DNA of 64,000 nucleotides from Methanobacterium sp. (GCA_016222945.1 JACRPY010000002.1:558001-622000); one strand, 5' to 3'; positions 36,945-46,992 are shown, counted from the first letter of the stretch. The notes: a model not told the origin generated them from the sequence alone. Translations and numbers: made by a program.

Positions 36945-39578
36945 TTGAAGGATTCTGGTGATGAAGAAGATCTTTCAAATGAATTGAATTTACTAAAACA
37001 AAAAATAATTGAGTTGGAAAAACAGGTAACTGAAAAAGAGTTTCAGTTAGAAAAGTCAAAGCGCATAACACAGCTCCTTGATTCCGCTACTGATTCAGTT
37101 TTTTTACATGATTTCGACGGAAATTTCGTTTATCTAAATGAAGCTGCTTATAAAACACGTGGTTACACTAAAGAAGAATTAATGAACATGAATCTACATA
37201 AATTGGACGCTCCTAAATATGAAAAGCTAATAGATCCACGAATTAAAGATTTAATGGAAAAAGGAGAATCTATTTTTGAATCTGCTACTATTTGTAAAGA
37301 TGGGTCCCAGATGCCTGTAGAAGTACATTCCACAATTATTGAATATGAAAACAAACCACTTGTTTTAAGTTATGTCCGTGACATTACAGAACGAAAAAAG
37401 ATTGAAAATGAATTAATCTCTGTTAAAGAACAATATAGGGCTCTTTTTGATAATATGGGGGTGGGAATAGCTTTTATAGCTCCAAATATGGAGATTTTGG
37501 ATTTAAACGGCCAGATGAAGGAATGGTTCCCTAATATTAATGTTTCCAAAAAACCGATTTGTTACAAAGCATTTAACGATCCACCTAGAGAAGATATCTG
37601 CACTTATTGTCCAACCTATAAGACTTTAAAGGACGGGAAGATTCATGAATCTACAACAGATACTCCTGTGGGTGATGAGATTATAAATTATCGAGTAGTT
37701 TCTTCACCTATAATGGATGAGGGAGGCAAGGTCGTTGCCGCAATCGAGATGGTTGAAGATATCACTGAACGTAAAAGAATGGAAGAAGATTTAAAACGTG
37801 CATATGCTACTTTTAATTCCATTTTTGAAGGTCCGGAAAACATAATTGCTTTTTCACTGGACAATAAATATAACTACATTTTCTTTAACCAAGCACACAG
37901 TCAAACCATGAAAAATATTTGGGGAGTTGACATTGAGATTGGAAAGAATATGTTGGATTACATTTCTTTTCCTGAGGATAGAATGAAAGCTAAAATAAAT
38001 TATGATAGGGCATTATCGGGGGAAAATTTCATAGAACTAGAAGCGTATGGGGAAGAAACTCTCAGTCGAAGATACTGGGAGAATATTTATAATCCTATAC
38101 AGTCAGGTAAGAGTATAATAGGTCTTACTGTGTTTTGTATTGATATAACGGAAAGAAAAAAAGCTGAAGATGCCTTAAGAAAAAGTGAGGAGAAATTTAG
38201 AGCCATATTCGAAAATGTGCAGGATATCTTCTTCCAGACAGACATTAAAGGTAAAATAATTGAAGTAAGCCCATCAGTTGAAAATTACTTTGGGATCGGT
38301 CCAAATGAATTGGTTGGAAATCAAGTAGATATGCTCTACCATAATCCTGAAGATAGAAAAAAACTTCTAAATGCTCTTAATGAAAAAGGAGAAGTTACAG
38401 ATTACGAAATTACACTAAAGAACAGTGAAAACAGATTGATATATATTTCTGCCAATGTTCATTTTATATTCGATTCAAAAAATCGCCCTGTTGGAATTGA
38501 AGGTGCCTTGAGAGATATAACTGAACGTAAAAAAACTGAAGAAGCACTTAAATTGAGTCAAATTCGTTTATCCGATGCCATGGATTTGGCGCATCTGGCT
38601 AACTGGGAACTCGATCCTTATAAACAAATATTCATATTCAATGACAAGTACTATTCTATGCTGGGCACGACCGCAGAAGATGAAGGCGGTTATCTTATGC
38701 CAGTAGAACATTATATAAAGAAATATGTACACCCTAATGATGCTCAATTTATCGCAGAGGGAATGAAAAAGTCTCTTGCTACTCGTAAACTCACTTTTGG
38801 CGCTGAATTTGAACACAGAATGATTCGCAGGGATGGAGAGATATGTTATGTGGCTATTCATATTAAAGTTATTCCTTCAACTGATACCCAAAGTGCCCAT
38901 ATTTATGGGACTGTCCAGGATATCACTGACCGTAAGATAGTTGAAGAAAAGCTAAGGGAATCTCTTGAAGAGAAAGAAATGCTCCTTAAAGAGATCCACC
39001 ACAGAGTTAAGAATAATTTGATGGTTATATCCAGCTTATTAAACCTTCAATCTCAGTATATCAAAGATAAAGAAGCTTTAGATATTTTCAAGGAAAGCCA
39101 GAACCGTGCTAAATCTATGGCTCTAATTCATGAACGTTTATACAGATCCACGGATCTTAAAAAAATTGATTTTGGAGAATATATTCATACTCTGGCAACA
39201 GACCTTTTCCACACTTACGTCCCTGATCCAGGTCGTGTTAAGCTTAATATGAATGCGGAAAACTTAATGGTGGATATAAACACCACTGTTCCATTGGGAC
39301 TGATAGTAAATGAACTTATAACCAATTCCATGAAACACGCATTTCCTGAAGGTAGGAAAGGGGAAATAAATGTTGATTTTTTTAAAGAGGGCAATGAGTT
39401 TGTGCTCATAGTTCAGGATAATGGTATTGGATTTCCTGAGGATTTAGACTTTCGAAATACAAAATCACTTGGTTTACAATTAGTTAATAACTTAATTGGC
39501 CAAATAGGAGGTACTTTTGGGTTAGAAAGGAGCAATGGAACAAAATTCAAAATCAAATTCAAAGAAAAATACGAATAA
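36945..39578 (+). CDS. sensor histidine kinase: five PAS, HisKA_2
   Basis: About 877 residues starting at TTG 36945 behind a run of eight G (36931-36938) that forms the ribosome-binding site. A short coiled coil (residues about 5-45) leads to PAS domains at about 50-165, 170-290, 293-410, 415-540 and 545-670, then HisKA_2 (EIHHRVKNNLMVISS) and HATPase (LIVNELITNSMKHAFP, DNGIGFP). The second PAS holds four cysteines in KPICYKAF and EDICTYCPTY, which could bind a metal or sense redox state. It lies just after the first kinase and its frame overlaps that gene's end upstream of the chosen start, so the two are likely cotranscribed. No receiver domain is present. Confidence 0.83.
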   Translation: MKDSGDEEDLSNELNLLKQKIIELEKQVTEKEFQLEKSKRITQLLDSATDSVFLHDFDGNFVYLNEAAYKTRGYTKEELMNMNLHKLDAPKYEKLIDPRIKDLMEKGESIFESATICKDGSQMPVEVHSTIIEYENKPLVLSYVRDITERKKIENELISVKEQYRALFDNMGVGIAFIAPNMEILDLNGQMKEWFPNINVSKKPICYKAFNDPPREDICTYCPTYKTLKDGKIHESTTDTPVGDEIINYRVVSSPIMDEGGKVVAAIEMVEDITERKRMEEDLKRAYATFNSIFEGPENIIAFSLDNKYNYIFFNQAHSQTMKNIWGVDIEIGKNMLDYISFPEDRMKAKINYDRALSGENFIELEAYGEETLSRRYWENIYNPIQSGKSIIGLTVFCIDITERKKAEDALRKSEEKFRAIFENVQDIFFQTDIKGKIIEVSPSVENYFGIGPNELVGNQVDMLYHNPEDRKKLLNALNEKGEVTDYEITLKNSENRLIYISANVHFIFDSKNRPVGIEGALRDITERKKTEEALKLSQIRLSDAMDLAHLANWELDPYKQIFIFNDKYYSMLGTTAEDEGGYLMPVEHYIKKYVHPNDAQFIAEGMKKSLATRKLTFGAEFEHRMIRRDGEICYVAIHIKVIPSTDTQSAHIYGTVQDITDRKIVEEKLRESLEEKEMLLKEIHHRVKNNLMVISSLLNLQSQYIKDKEALDIFKESQNRAKSMALIHERLYRSTDLKKIDFGEYIHTLATDLFHTYVPDPGRVKLNMNAENLMVDINTTVPLGLIVNELITNSMKHAFPEGRKGEINVDFFKEGNEFVLIVQDNGIGFPEDLDFRNTKSLGLQLVNNLIGQIGGTFGLERSNGTKFKIKFKEKYE

Positions 39579-39643
39579 GCGATTTAATTTTTATTTGTTG
39601 AATATTTACTTTAAAAAAAATAAAAAAAGGGTAGTTTTAAAGT

Positions 39644-40144
39644 TTATAGGACTTTAAAACTATTTAGTATCATGTCGATTGTTTGCTGGTTGTTGTCGGG
39701 AGTTGAAATCATAATCATGTAGATATCGGTGTTCTTTTTAAAGAAAGTAAATGAACCGTAGTTTTGAGTTGAACTTACGTTATATTTGAAATCAATCTCA
39801 GTTGCATTTTCTCCGCTAACAGTTCTGGTTTTTTCAGTAACTGATTGATATCCTGCAGATTGAAAACCTGATTTCATTGTAGATGTTAAATCTGCAATAG
39901 AAATGGGCACAGATCCTATATTCACTTTTGCAACAGCCATTCCTGCGTTATCTTTCCCTAATGAAGTTAGAACAGTACTTGAACTACCGACACTCTGTTG
40001 TATTTCACTTGTCCAATTACCACTCCAGTCTCCAGGATATTGGAAAGTTATTCCGTTACCACTATATGTTTGAGGTTGTGATGTACAACCTGAGGCACAT
40101 ACTACCACTAAAAGTACTGCAAGTATTGCTATCCATTTTTTCAT
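39644..40144 (-). CDS. PsbP-like lipoprotein
   Basis: A 166-residue protein with a lipoprotein-type leader: a hydrophobic helix ending VVCASGCTSQ, where the cysteine would be lipid-modified. The mature part begins YSGNGITFQYPGDW and ends TIDMILNSFKVL, matching the PsbP-related secreted family frequent in Methanobacterium. It would face outward on the membrane. The same fold appears to form the external C-terminal domains of two TIR proteins further along (52773-54047 and 55078-56235). The ATG follows aggtgat. Function unknown. Confidence 0.7.
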   Translation of the reverse strand: MKKWIAILAVLLVVVCASGCTSQPQTYSGNGITFQYPGDWSGNWTSEIQQSVGSSSTVLTSLGKDNAGMAVAKVNIGSVPISIADLTSTMKSGFQSAGYQSVTEKTRTVSGENATEIDFKYNVSSTQNYGSFTFFKKNTDIYMIMISTPDNNQQTIDMILNSFKVL

Positions 40145-40283
40145 ATATTATCACCTAATAAACGTTTTTATCCTAGTTTATATTTATATTTTACTGATTA
40201 TTATTTCATATAACTGATTTAAATAAGATTAAAACGTTATTAAGGGCCTTTTTTTAATTAAAAATAGACTAATGGGTTTATTT

Positions 40284-42305
40284 TTACATATTAACTTTTA
40301 ATATTTCGGCTTTAAATGCTTGATGGACTTTTTCTGCACCTATTAAATCATCGCCAAGATCCCATTCTACAGGGTGTAATATGAATGGGAATGATTGTTC
40401 TCCACCAATTCCGCCGTGACTGCCAACAAGTTCTTCAAATGCAGCTACTTCATTCTTTTCAGGATCGTATAAACTCATAGCAAGTATATCTGGAGTGTAT
40501 TTAAAGTTGTTAGTTCTTCTAATGTGTGTTGCGGCATTTAAACCAAAATTAGCCAGAGGATTTTCTCCTTCGATAGTATCATCATTTAGATAGTAAGTTC
40601 CATTGTTACCAATTACCAATGGGCCATGTTCATTAGAATTAACAAGAATAAATCCAATTCCTTCATGTTTGGCCAGACCTGGAATGAGGTCAGGGTATAT
40701 TTGATTAATATCTTCAAAATTTAGTCTTTCTACATTGTCTGTTAAATAGATCATTCCAAAATTCCCAGAAGCCAACACCATTACATTTGCATCTTTTTTC
40801 TTGATTTTTCCTGGCTTTTTATTAACTCTATATTTTTGTATATATTCATTCACACCAATGGTTTTATCCTGGAAAAATCCTTTAACTTTATCACCCGGAG
40901 CAGTAAATGCAGCAACAAAATGGTCTCCCGTACTTGGCGAAATATCGGCGTATATCTGAGTTTCAGCAGGTAATAGTTCTTTTACCACATCTTCCAGGGT
41001 TTGTCCATAACGCTGTTTAAAGGTTGCCCCATTAGTCTGACCGTGGTCAGAATGCACCACTAACTGATAAGGCCTGTGAGCTAATTGGGATGCCATTTCC
41101 ACACGATGCAACTGTTTATCAATGCCCCTTAGGGCGTAAAAAGCGTCTTCGTCCCTAATTCCTGAGTGGTGCGCTATCTCATCGTATCCTAAATAAGTTA
41201 CATAAGCAACATCCACGTGGCCTTCTAATACATCCCCAATTAGAGCAAAAGTCGTTACTTCTCTTAAAAATACATTTGCACCACTTCTAACAAATGGAAA
41301 AGTAATTCCACGGTATATACGTGGCCTTATATTTCTCAATCTGTGCATGATCTGTGATTTATAATCTAAAAGTGCATCCCATAAAAATAGACAAACTATC
41401 CTACTAAAATTTGAAGGGTTGGAGAATACATAATACCAAGCTCGGTTGTAGAACTTTTTAAGATGTTTAAGCTTACTAAAAGTAAAGATAACGTCTTCAG
41501 CATCGCCGGAGAATAGGTTTGAACGGCTAGCACCGTTAATTGAGAGAAGGCCATTACCGTCAGATATACGTTCTTCAACTATGGGGGCATCATTTAGTCC
41601 GGTTGATTCCATAAATCTGTTATTATTCTCCTTTTCAACCCAGCGAAATGCTAAAACGTCCTGGTTGTTACCATGTAAAATTCCTGCCTGGCTTGCTCCT
41701 GTCTGGCTGGACAGATCTGTTTCCCAACCTGAAACTACATGGCTGCCTTTATCAATCCATCTTTTTAGAGTGGGCATGTCTCCTCTTTCAATTGCTTCAA
41801 GTAAGATGTTCTTTGCCAGACCGTCAATTTCCATGAAAATTATTCCGGACGTATCTTTCACGTTATTATTATCAAATTTCTTTACAGCACTTCTGATACT
41901 CCTGTACCATGCTGCATCGTCGTCAATAGTAACAATGGCATTAAGTATGGTGGAGATTGCTGCCATTCCTATTGGGGTTAAGATTAGTGCTGTTCCTTCT
42001 ATTGTTATTCCTGGAACAAAGTTACTTGCTAACCATATTAAAGCACCATTAATTAATAGGGCACCTATCCCTACAGTAAAAACCATAAAAGGCAATAATA
42101 GCCGCGATAAGAGTGGCCACAATATTGCATTTAAAATCCCGACTACAGCTGCAGCTATAAATGCTGTGGTCCAATTGTTTATTGTTAAACCAACAGAAAG
42201 ATCAGCAATAAGCAGAAATCCCAATGAAGACCCTATCCACAAAATTAGAGTTCGCCATAGCCAGTAAAAACTTGATTTATGATATTTTTTATCCTGTCTT
42301 TCCAA
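40284..42305 (-). CDS. membrane-anchored phosphodiesterase/alkaline-phosphatase-fold protein
   Basis: A 673-residue fusion. The N-terminal part (residues about 12-125) has four membrane helices resembling the phage-holin-like four-helix family (ILWPLLSRLLLPF, IGALLINGALIW). The remainder is an alkaline-phosphatase-type domain: metal-site pieces are IIFMEIDGLA, the nucleophile candidate in DLSSQTGASQAGILHG, GYDEIAHHSG and VVHSDHGQTNG, ending in VGSHGGIGGEQSFPF. Such proteins split phosphodiester or phosphomonoester bonds of lipids or nucleotides. TTG start has ggtgat upstream. It could act on polar lipid head groups; that is inference. A long antisense frame here is rejected as a shadow. Confidence 0.75.
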   Translation of the reverse strand: MERQDKKYHKSSFYWLWRTLILWIGSSLGFLLIADLSVGLTINNWTTAFIAAAVVGILNAILWPLLSRLLLPFMVFTVGIGALLINGALIWLASNFVPGITIEGTALILTPIGMAAISTILNAIVTIDDDAAWYRSIRSAVKKFDNNNVKDTSGIIFMEIDGLAKNILLEAIERGDMPTLKRWIDKGSHVVSGWETDLSSQTGASQAGILHGNNQDVLAFRWVEKENNNRFMESTGLNDAPIVEERISDGNGLLSINGASRSNLFSGDAEDVIFTFSKLKHLKKFYNRAWYYVFSNPSNFSRIVCLFLWDALLDYKSQIMHRLRNIRPRIYRGITFPFVRSGANVFLREVTTFALIGDVLEGHVDVAYVTYLGYDEIAHHSGIRDEDAFYALRGIDKQLHRVEMASQLAHRPYQLVVHSDHGQTNGATFKQRYGQTLEDVVKELLPAETQIYADISPSTGDHFVAAFTAPGDKVKGFFQDKTIGVNEYIQKYRVNKKPGKIKKKDANVMVLASGNFGMIYLTDNVERLNFEDINQIYPDLIPGLAKHEGIGFILVNSNEHGPLVIGNNGTYYLNDDTIEGENPLANFGLNAATHIRRTNNFKYTPDILAMSLYDPEKNEVAAFEELVGSHGGIGGEQSFPFILHPVEWDLGDDLIGAEKVHQAFKAEILKVNM

Positions 42306-42936
42306 AAGATCACCAATTAGGTTTTTTATTTCTTTGAACTTATTTTAGTATAATGTTTGCTACTTTCATAATCAAATGGTGTTGAGGGATCAGATCCGTC
42401 ATACTGATTCTATTTACAAACATCATTTTCCCCTTAATATCATCCTTTTTCTAATTGTTAAATTATTATATTGGTCATATTTAGATATAATTACATTGTT
42501 CATGTGATTTTTGCAACTAAGAAACCTTTTTAATATACGTCATATGTATAAAATATCAGATGTAATGTAGCAATATGGAGGTTGCTTTGGAACCATTCAC
42601 AATACGACTATGGCATTGAAAAGATTGTGGAAGACATATAAATATATAAATGGATTTAAATAGAGTTTTAATACGGTTATTTTTTTTTTAAATGGTAATA
42701 TAAGAAACAATCACGAATTAAAGAGTTATAACAAAACTAATCAGTGTTTGGCTGGATCTGGATGAATAAAAACTCACTAAAATCATGTAAATTCTTGGAT
42801 TGAGTTTCAGCAGCGAAATGGAGTAATTTGAATTTAAATAAAGCCAATATAATTAAAATCGTTTTTGCATTACTTTATATGCTTTCAAAACTAATAGTTA
42901 ATTGCCATTGTTGGCAAAAAATCGGAAGTGATAAGT
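42306..42936 (+). other. 631-base region without a clear gene; possible tiny ORF
   Basis: Two elements stand out. Near 42530-42541 an AT-rich TATA-like stretch precedes tggaggt (42576-42582), which has good spacing to TTG at 42587 in a frame of only eleven codons (LEPFTIRLWH then TGA); counting from ATG 42575 it is fifteen codons. The peptide could be a leader or the stump of a lost gene. At about 42872-42886 a TATA-like tactttatatgctt is likely the promoter of the TRAM gene. Otherwise nothing recognisable. Confidence 0.3.
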
Positions 42937-43158
42937 TTGTTTGGAAGTAATAACAGTAATGATAGAGGAAGTTCTTCTCCTATTAAAGAAGGCGGAGAAT
43001 ACGATGTTAAAATTGAAGATACAGGTAGAGACGGAGACGGAATTGCCCGTATAGAAGGTTTTGTGGTTTTTGTTTCAGGTGCCAAAGTAGGCGATGAAGT
43101 TAAAATTAGAATTAATTCAACCAGAAGAAATTTTGCATTTGCTGAAGTAGTAGAATAA
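42937..43158 (+). CDS. TRAM-domain RNA-binding protein
   Basis: A 73-residue protein that is essentially a single TRAM domain (about residues 17-73): GGEYDVKIEDTGRDGDGIAR, then VVFVSGAKVGDEVKI and AFAEVVE. Stand-alone TRAM proteins are abundant in methanogens, bind structured RNA and act as RNA chaperones, some with cold-shock roles. TTG at 42937 is preferred since ggaagtga lies just upstream; the GTG nine bases earlier is inside that site. The short N-terminus is rich in S, N and G and likely disordered. Confidence 0.85.
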   Translation: MFGSNNSNDRGSSSPIKEGGEYDVKIEDTGRDGDGIARIEGFVVFVSGAKVGDEVKIRINSTRRNFAFAEVVE

Positions 43159-43466
43159 TTTCAAGTTTTTAATTTTATTAATTCCTTAATTATTCCTAAA
43201 TTCATTTTTTTTTATTTTAATTAGTTTATTTAATATCAATTTTTACAAATATTTGCAATAATTCTAATTGTTTGTTTAAATTAAGCAGTTATTTTTTATC
43301 TATTTTATTATAATCCTTTTATTTAGCAGAAATGGTTAGACTATTTACAAAAATTTATAATATTTTCGCGTTTTTAGTTTTAAAATATTGATCCCATTTT
43401 TCATTTAACATTATGATTGGACAATTTTAAGTCAATTGAATGACAGATTTTAATTGGGAAATTAGT

Positions 43467-43775
43467 ATGACCAGGATAGAATTTAGCATGGAAAATATTA
43501 AAAAGTGTCTTTGTACCAAGTGTGCAGTACAGATAGAAAGCCAATGTGTAAAGGATAAACAGAGTATAATGATTTTAATGACTCAACAGGATCTTGACAG
43601 TCCTATGCGAATGGATGAGGTACGTGTACCAGGTTTGTACTGTTCAACAGGCAGGGCTATTTGCAGGGATATTGATACAAAAAAGGTGTGTAAATGCAAC
43701 GAATGCCATATCTGGAAGGCATATGGTCTGGAACCGAAGAGATATTTCTGCAGGGACGGAAAAGCAGAAAAATGA
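43467..43775 (+). CDS. DUF2769-type cysteine-rich protein
   Basis: About 102 residues, with cysteine pairs spaced as in DUF2769: NIKKCLCTKCAV, SQC, GLYCSTGRAIC, KVCKCNECHIW and RYFCRDG. The pattern implies one or two metal sites or an iron-sulfur site. Start is uncertain: ATG 43467 precedes the conserved part (IEFSMENIKKC), while ATG 43440 would add nine residues. The family is common in methanogens and related archaea; function unknown. It is followed by the third PAS kinase after about 200 bases. Confidence 0.65.
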   Translation: MTRIEFSMENIKKCLCTKCAVQIESQCVKDKQSIMILMTQQDLDSPMRMDEVRVPGLYCSTGRAICRDIDTKKVCKCNECHIWKAYGLEPKRYFCRDGKAEK

Positions 43776-43972
43776 GTCAAAAAGAATTTATAAACATATT
43801 TCTAGTAATGTAACTGGCCTTAAAGTGGCCTTTTTGAATTTTATGTATTTAATTTACTGTTTTTTGATTACAGAACTTAAAGATTTTTTCATTTTAACGC
43901 CATAAAAACAAATAGGAGTACTAACATACAATATTTTTGAGGGAAAATTTTAGAGCATTTGGGTAGTTTATC

Positions 43973-46276
43973 ATGGGAAAAAATGATTTAAATGAGCGGA
44001 AAAAGGCCAAGAAGGTCCTTGAAAAATCTCATGAGAAATTGGAAGAACTGGTAGAAAAGCGCACCTTGGAATTAGCAAAATCTCAAGAAGAACTTCAAAA
44101 AGCTTCTAAATACACACGCAGTCTTATTGAAGCTAATCTAGATCCATTAGTCACTATTAGTCCTGAAGGGAAAATAACAGATGTAAATACTGCTGTTGAA
44201 ATGGTTACTGGCTACAATCGAATTCAGATTATTGGAACCGATTTTTCAAATTATTTCACCAACCCTGAAAAAGCAAAGGCAGGATATGAAGAAGTATTTA
44301 AGCAGGGGTTTGTGAAGAATTATCCTCTGGAAATTCAGCATATTGATGGTCATGTTACTCCTGTAATGTACAATGCTTCTGTTTATCGTGATGAAAATGA
44401 TAATGTGGTGGGGGTTTTTGCTGCTGCTCGTGATATAACTGAACTAAAAAGGGCACATGATGATTTGCTTATTAGTGAAAGGAGATTAAATAATATTATT
44501 GATGGGTCCCCGATTTCCCAGTTTGTTATAGATAAAGATCATAAAATCATTTATTGGAATGATGCATTGGAAAAGAATAGCGGGATAAGGGCAAAGGAAG
44601 TAATTGGTAAAGCAGAACAATGGAGAGCATTTTACAATGAAAAAAGGCCTTGTTTAGCTGATTTATTAGTGGACGAATCCCAGGGAGAAATTCTAAAATG
44701 GTATAGGGGTAACGCTAAAAAGTCTAAATTTGTTAAAGATGCTTATGAGGCCATTGATTTCTTCCCAGCCATGGGTGAAGATGGAAAATGGTTATTTTTT
44801 ACTGCAGCACCTATTCGAGATTTTGAAGGTAGGGTGATGGGGGCTGTGGAAACACTTGAAGATATCACAGAACGTAAAAAAGCCGAAATTGCACTCCAAA
44901 AAAGTGAGGAACGGTTTCGTGCTGTAGCAGAGTCTGCTGTAGATGCAATTGTGACTACTGATGCTAATGGAGACATTATATTCTTTAATAATAGTTTAGA
45001 AACTATTTTTGGATATCAAAAGGATGAATTAAAAAGAAAACCACTTACTCTCCTCATGCCTGAAAGATTCAAGGATAAATATCTGGATGAATTAAAAAGA
45101 TTCAAATTTACAGGAGAACACAAGTTAATAGGGAGAATAGCAACTACAACTGGATTAAAAAGGGATGGAACTGAATTTCCTTTTGAAATGTCTTTATCAT
45201 CATGGAGATCTGGAGAAAATATTTATTTCACATCCATCATCCGTGACCTAACCGAGAAAAAAAGGGCTGAAGACGCTTTAAAAGAAAGTGAAGAAAAATA
45301 CCGTACTATTATTGAAACTGCGCAGGAAGGAGTTTGGATCATTGATGAAAATGCCAACACTACCTATGTAAACCAAGGTATGGCTGAAATGTTAGGTTAT
45401 TCAGCAGATGAAATGATGGACAAGTCCCTTTTTGATTTTATGGATGATGAAGGAAAAGTTGATGCCGAGGAAAAAATGGAAAGAAGGAGGGAAGGCATAA
45501 AAGAAGTGCATGATTTCCGTTTCCTCCACAAGGACGGCTCTAGTGTTTGGGCAATGATTTCCACTAATCCTATTTTTGATAAAAATGGTGAATTTAGCGG
45601 TGCTTTAGGAATGCTTAGTGATATAACCCATCGAAAGCAAATGGAAGTTCAAATTAAAGAGTCTTTAGAAGAAAAAGAAATGCTCTTAAAAGAGGTCCAT
45701 CACCGAGTAAAAAATAATCTGGCTGTTATCTCCAGTTTACTAAACCTACAATCAGATTATATAAGGGACAAAGAAGACTTGGAGTTATTCCGGGAATCCC
45801 AGACCCGTGCAAAAACCATGGCCCTTATCCATGAGAGATTATACCAATCTCGGGACCTGAAAAACATTGATTTTGGAGAATATATGCATACTCTTATCAA
45901 TGACTTATTCAACACTTATTCAGTTGATCCGGGCCTTGTAAAACTTAATATGAGCCTAGAAAATGTCATGCTAGATATTAACACTTCTATTCCTCTTGGA
46001 TTGATCGTTAATGAATTAGTATCAAACAGCATGAAGTATGCGTTCCCTGATGGCAGAAAAGGTATAATAAAAATTAATTTTGAATCAGGGAAGGATCAAT
46101 ATGTGCTTTGTGTATCTGATAATGGGGTGGGCCTCCCAGAAGGCATTGATTTTAAAAATACGGACTCATTAGGTCTACAGTTGGTAAATAGTTTAACAAA
46201 TCAAATTGAAGGTGAAATTGAACTAGATAAAAGCCATGGAACTGAGTTTAAAATCACATTTAAGGACATAATATAA
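43973..46276 (+). CDS. sensor histidine kinase: four PAS, HisKA_2
   Basis: A 767-residue cytoplasmic kinase. A coiled coil (residues 5-45) is followed by PAS domains at about 46-160, 165-300, 305-430 and 432-555, HisKA_2 (EVHHRVKNNLAVISS) and HATPase (LIVNELVSNSMKYAFP, DNGVGLP). The C-terminal 210 residues are strikingly like those of the kinase at 36945-39578, and the two probably arose by duplication with different PAS sets attached. No receiver, membrane helix or partner regulator is nearby. Signal unknown. Confidence 0.85.
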   Translation: MGKNDLNERKKAKKVLEKSHEKLEELVEKRTLELAKSQEELQKASKYTRSLIEANLDPLVTISPEGKITDVNTAVEMVTGYNRIQIIGTDFSNYFTNPEKAKAGYEEVFKQGFVKNYPLEIQHIDGHVTPVMYNASVYRDENDNVVGVFAAARDITELKRAHDDLLISERRLNNIIDGSPISQFVIDKDHKIIYWNDALEKNSGIRAKEVIGKAEQWRAFYNEKRPCLADLLVDESQGEILKWYRGNAKKSKFVKDAYEAIDFFPAMGEDGKWLFFTAAPIRDFEGRVMGAVETLEDITERKKAEIALQKSEERFRAVAESAVDAIVTTDANGDIIFFNNSLETIFGYQKDELKRKPLTLLMPERFKDKYLDELKRFKFTGEHKLIGRIATTTGLKRDGTEFPFEMSLSSWRSGENIYFTSIIRDLTEKKRAEDALKESEEKYRTIIETAQEGVWIIDENANTTYVNQGMAEMLGYSADEMMDKSLFDFMDDEGKVDAEEKMERRREGIKEVHDFRFLHKDGSSVWAMISTNPIFDKNGEFSGALGMLSDITHRKQMEVQIKESLEEKEMLLKEVHHRVKNNLAVISSLLNLQSDYIRDKEDLELFRESQTRAKTMALIHERLYQSRDLKNIDFGEYMHTLINDLFNTYSVDPGLVKLNMSLENVMLDINTSIPLGLIVNELVSNSMKYAFPDGRKGIIKINFESGKDQYVLCVSDNGVGLPEGIDFKNTDSLGLQLVNSLTNQIEGEIELDKSHGTEFKITFKDII

Positions 46277-46430
46277 ATGAGTAGATATTGAAAATTATTT
46301 TCATTTGAAAAATTCATAAAAACTCATTTTACTTAAGATATGGAAATAAATATTAATCAAGTATTCTGAATTGTTTTTGAGTGAATTAACACCCTATTTT
46401 TTATAAACTTTTATATAGTTATTTTATACC

Positions 46431-46440
46431 ATGATATCAT
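46431..46440. promoter_or_regulatory. palindromic operator abutting the first PadR gene
   Basis: ATGATATCAT is a perfect 10-base palindrome directly against the ATG at 46441. A TATA-like cttttatatag lies near 46409-46419, which puts initiation at or next to the start codon, and there is no ribosome-binding site; a leaderless transcript is likely. The palindrome suits binding by the PadR dimer itself. Confidence 0.45.
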
Positions 46441-46992
46441 ATGGTTAGAATATCGGAATTGGAGGTCGCTATACTTGGCCTGCTTTATGAACATCACCAT
46501 TATGCATACAGGTTAGAGGAAATCATAGAAAAGAGAGCTATGCTTAATTGGGCAGATTTAGAATATTCATCCATGGAGAGTGTTCTAGAAAAGCTTGAAG
46601 AGAAGAATTTAGTTGAAAATGAGATAAGAAAAATAGAGGGCCAACCTTCAAGAAATATTTATTCAATAACCGATGAAGGTAAATTTGTTTTTCGAGAAAA
46701 AATCAAGGAGCTCATGTCAAAGAATAGCAAAGTTGTTTATCCATTTGATTTGGCAATTGCAAACATGAACTTTTTAAGTTATAAAGAGATTATTCAAAGT
46801 CTGAAGCTTTATTTAAAATCTTTAGAAGAACGTATTGAATTCATTGACAATTCAATTAAAATTCAGGAAGAAAATAATGTTCCATATAATTTCATTGCTA
46901 TTTTTAGTCGTTCAAGTGCTCTTTTGAAAGCTGAAAAAAGGTGGATAGAAGAATTTATTGAAGAAATTAAAGAAATGGAAATTTATGAGTAA
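46441..46992 (+). CDS. PadR-family transcriptional regulator
   Basis: A 183-residue winged-helix regulator: VRISELEVAILGLLYEHHHYAYRLEEII, the recognition region and wing (SSMESVLEKLEEKNLVENEI ... GQPSRNIYSITDEG), and a C-terminal helical dimerisation part of the PadR s1/Vir-like type (residues about 100-180). It is about half identical by eye to the second PadR at 47772. It stands alone with its own promoter. Likely an autorepressor responding to a small ligand. Confidence 0.82.
   Translation: MVRISELEVAILGLLYEHHHYAYRLEEIIEKRAMLNWADLEYSSMESVLEKLEEKNLVENEIRKIEGQPSRNIYSITDEGKFVFREKIKELMSKNSKVVYPFDLAIANMNFLSYKEIIQSLKLYLKSLEERIEFIDNSIKIQEENNVPYNFIAIFSRSSALLKAEKRWIEEFIEEIKEMEIYE

Noticed and set aside
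41581..42267. A 228-codon open frame on the plus strand over the phosphodiesterase gene
   Set aside because: It is antisense to a well-supported gene, has no family motifs, and its openness follows from codon bias of the opposite strand.
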